From Bacillota bacterium (GTDB lineage: Bacteria; Bacillota; Clostridia; Peptostreptococcales; Anaerovoracaceae), in NCBI GenBank assembly GCA_017556505.1, contig JAFYNS010000164.1, forward strand, positions 1-34,425: a DNA stretch of 34,425 bases. Direction: 5' to 3'. Position numbers and translations under genes: made by a program. The notes beneath the pieces are model-generated. The model was given only the letters and a program-made list of their open reading frames with translations, was not told the origin of the DNA and did no database searches. Each line of letters opens with the position of its first letter. Position 1 is the first letter of the stretch. This document shows, piece by piece, positions 33,206 through 34,425 of this stretch.

Positions 33206-34042
33206 TTACTGTCTCGCACTGCGCCGTCCCAGAAAGCGGTACAGCAGGTACAGACAGTGAAATACCACAACAACCAGTGCCACACAGCCTGCCAGATATC
33301 CCGGATAGCCGAATCTGGTGCCCAGCAGGTTCCAGATTGGAACCAGAGGAGAACCCTCTGAAGCCTCATTGAGGAACAGGAAGTTGGTGCCGTTATTCAG
33401 GTTGAACCAGAACAGACCGGGTACAAACAGCAGAACAATTCCCACCGTCATCCACAGACCTCTGTAAGTCGGACGGTATTCTCCATTCCGATAACACATC
33501 ACCATGTAAAATACAATCCATGCGTGGAACACGAAGCTGTGAATGTTCATAAAGTTCAGGAACGGATACTCCGTCCAGTTGCAGAACAGAAGTGCAGATG
33601 CAGCCCCCGGCATGAACGCATAAGGAATCATCTGTCCCGTAATCTTCTGATTCTCCAGGAACGCATCTGCCAGCAAAGCAAAAATCGCCAGCCCGCACAG
33701 GTGGAACGGAAGATACTCAGCTGCCCAGAATCCGGTAAAATACAAAATCAGGTCTTTTACAATTTCAGATACGGCCAGTGCCACTGCAAAAAAACGGCGC
33801 ATATTCCGCTGCCTCTGCTGCCCGATTCCCCGGTTGCCAGGTGACGTTACCGCATTAGAGCGGATGTATATGCTTCCATGGCCATCCAGACCTTTATAGT
33901 ATGTACTGATCAGCGCTGCTGCTGCAATGATGACAGCCAGCCAGATCAGATGTCCTGCAGAATACAGGCCGAACCCGATATCCAGGTTCTGTTCCTGAAT
34001 TTCAATTTTATTTGTCCAAAAATATTCAAATGACATATCCAT
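33206..34042 (-). CDS. TMEM164/YwaF family integral membrane protein
   Basis: This encodes about 278 residues with roughly six to seven transmembrane helices. YLPFHLCGLAIF and FMNIHSFVFHAWIVFYM are the conserved family segments (TIGR02206/YwaF; TMEM164 in animals). Human TMEM164 is reported to be a cysteine-dependent acyltransferase; the Cys in PFHLC could be the matching residue, which is inference. A frame open from a GTG at 34159 exists, but that codon lies inside the promoter, so I place the start at the ATG at 34042; the ATG at 34036 is an alternative. Both have weak ribosome binding sites. It is the first gene of the operon that runs through the ECF module to trmB. Confidence 0.75.
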   Translation of the reverse strand: MDMSFEYFWTNKIEIQEQNLDIGFGLYSAGHLIWLAVIIAAAALISTYYKGLDGHGSIYIRSNAVTSPGNRGIGQQRQRNMRRFFAVALAVSEIVKDLILYFTGFWAAEYLPFHLCGLAIFALLADAFLENQKITGQMIPYAFMPGAASALLFCNWTEYPFLNFMNIHSFVFHAWIVFYMVMCYRNGEYRPTYRGLWMTVGIVLLFVPGLFWFNLNNGTNFLFLNEASEGSPLVPIWNLLGTRFGYPGYLAGCVALVVVVFHCLYLLYRFLGRRSARQ

Positions 34043-34149
34043 GCTGTTGGCAGGTTCCCATTCAGGATCACTCCGTATACAATACCACAAATGGGCGCCG
34101 CCAATCCCCCTATTTTCATGAAGTTTAGCAAAATCTTTACAATTAATAT

Positions 34150-34178
34150 ATTTTATCACTTAACATGCCGATTGTCCA
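34150..34178 (-). promoter_or_regulatory. Promoter of the TMEM164-AroD-like-ECF-trmB operon
   Basis: TGGACA (34173-34178) and TAAAAT (34150-34155) are 17 bases apart, and TGA before the -10 makes it extended. Transcription should begin near 34143, leaving an approximately 100-nt leader before the ATG at 34042. Confidence 0.7.
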
Positions 34179-34222
34179 TACTTTCCCCTGCCCTCAGGCA
34201 AAATTCCGAAAAATACAGCGCA

Positions 34223-34251
34223 ATAAAAAACCCGCAGCACAAAGCTGCGGG
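34223..34251 (-). terminator. Terminator of tuf
   Basis: CCCGCAGC and GCTGCGGG pair around a 5-base loop (34231-34251). On the minus strand TTTTTTATTG follows. It lies about 37 bases after the tuf stop. Confidence 0.95.
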
Positions 34252-34288
34252 TCAATTATTGATAATTGTCGCTTGAAATTATACGCTA

Positions 34289-34425
34289 TTATTCGATAAC
34301 TTCGGATACAACGCCGGAACCTACTGTTCTACCGCCTTCTCTGATCGCGAATCTCAGACCTTCTTCGATAGCGATTGGAGTGATCAGTTCGATAGTCATA
34401 GTGATGTTGTCGCCAGGCATGCACA
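34289..34425 (-). CDS. tuf: Elongation factor Tu, C-terminal part (cut by window edge)
   Basis: Only the last 45 codons are in the window. The translation reads [20 protein letters not shown], then [23 protein letters not shown] and stop, the C-terminal barrel of EF-Tu. EF-Tu delivers aminoacyl-tRNA to the ribosome. In many Clostridia tuf immediately precedes rpsJ. Here 16.7 kb of other genes lie between them. Confidence 0.95.
   Translation of the reverse strand, partial: CMPGDNITMTIELITPIAIEEGLRFAIREGGRTVGSGVVSEVIE

Noticed and set aside
33206-34159. GTG at 34159 as start of the TMEM164-like gene
   Set aside because: It falls within the predicted promoter (-35 at 34173-34178, -10 at 34150-34155), and the first 39 residues do not look like a membrane protein N-terminus.

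Overview
The window looks like a chromosomal stretch of an anaerobic, low-to-moderate GC member of the Bacillota, most likely class Clostridia. The evidence is the strong AGGAGG-type ribosome binding sites, the gene order secY-adk-map-infA-rpmJ-rpsM-rpsK-rpsD-rpoA-rplQ, zinc-ligand forms of S14, S4 and L36, and an anaerobe's oxygen-defence set (superoxide reductase, rubrerythrin, PerR-like regulator). I cannot resolve family or genus from sequence alone. The dominant direction of transcription is the minus strand.

Region 1 (34425 down to 29286, minus): the 3' end of tuf with its terminator, then an apparent six-gene operon. It holds a TMEM164/YwaF-type membrane protein, a type I dehydroquinate-dehydratase-like protein that has lost its Schiff-base lysine, the ECF transporter module EcfA1-EcfA2-EcfT without an S component, and tRNA m7G methyltransferase TrmB.

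Region 2 (29228 down to 25350, mixed strands): an M23/LytM-domain membrane-anchored protein resembling SpoIIQ (+), a fold-type I aminotransferase (-), a YdbC/PC4-like protein (-), a secreted Fn3-Fn3-PepSY protein (+) and a small DUF378 membrane protein (+).

Region 3 (25241 down to 19673, minus): a tight nucleoside-salvage operon. It holds a uridine-kinase-like protein with a threonyl-tRNA-synthetase-like N-terminus, pseudouridine kinase PsuK, pseudouridine-5'-phosphate glycosidase PsuG, and an exported 5'-nucleotidase-like protein whose metal-binding residues are partly lost and which ends in an Fn3 domain.

Region 4 (19603 down to 18034): the oxygen-stress group, with desulfoferrodoxin (+) diverging from a PerR-like Fur-family regulator and rubrerythrin (-). 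An AT-rich Fur/PerR-like operator overlaps the regulator's promoter.

Region 5 (17990 down to 2139, minus): the whole S10-spc-alpha superoperon, from rpsJ to rplQ. It starts at a good sigma-A promoter with a leader of roughly 240 nt that contains a candidate attenuator, and it ends at a strong terminator after rplQ. Two unusually long internal gaps (rpsJ-rplC and rpmJ-rpsM) appear to carry structured RNA.

Region 6 (2072 down to 39, minus): a 677-residue protein with an N-terminal SAM-methyltransferase domain and a C-terminal helical region ending in one membrane segment, driven by its own promoter.

I found no CRISPR array, insertion sequence, prophage, rRNA or tRNA gene, and no defence system. 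The features most worth following are the two probable pseudoenzymes, the nucleoside/pseudouridine operon, the structured S10 leader, and the methyltransferase-membrane fusion.
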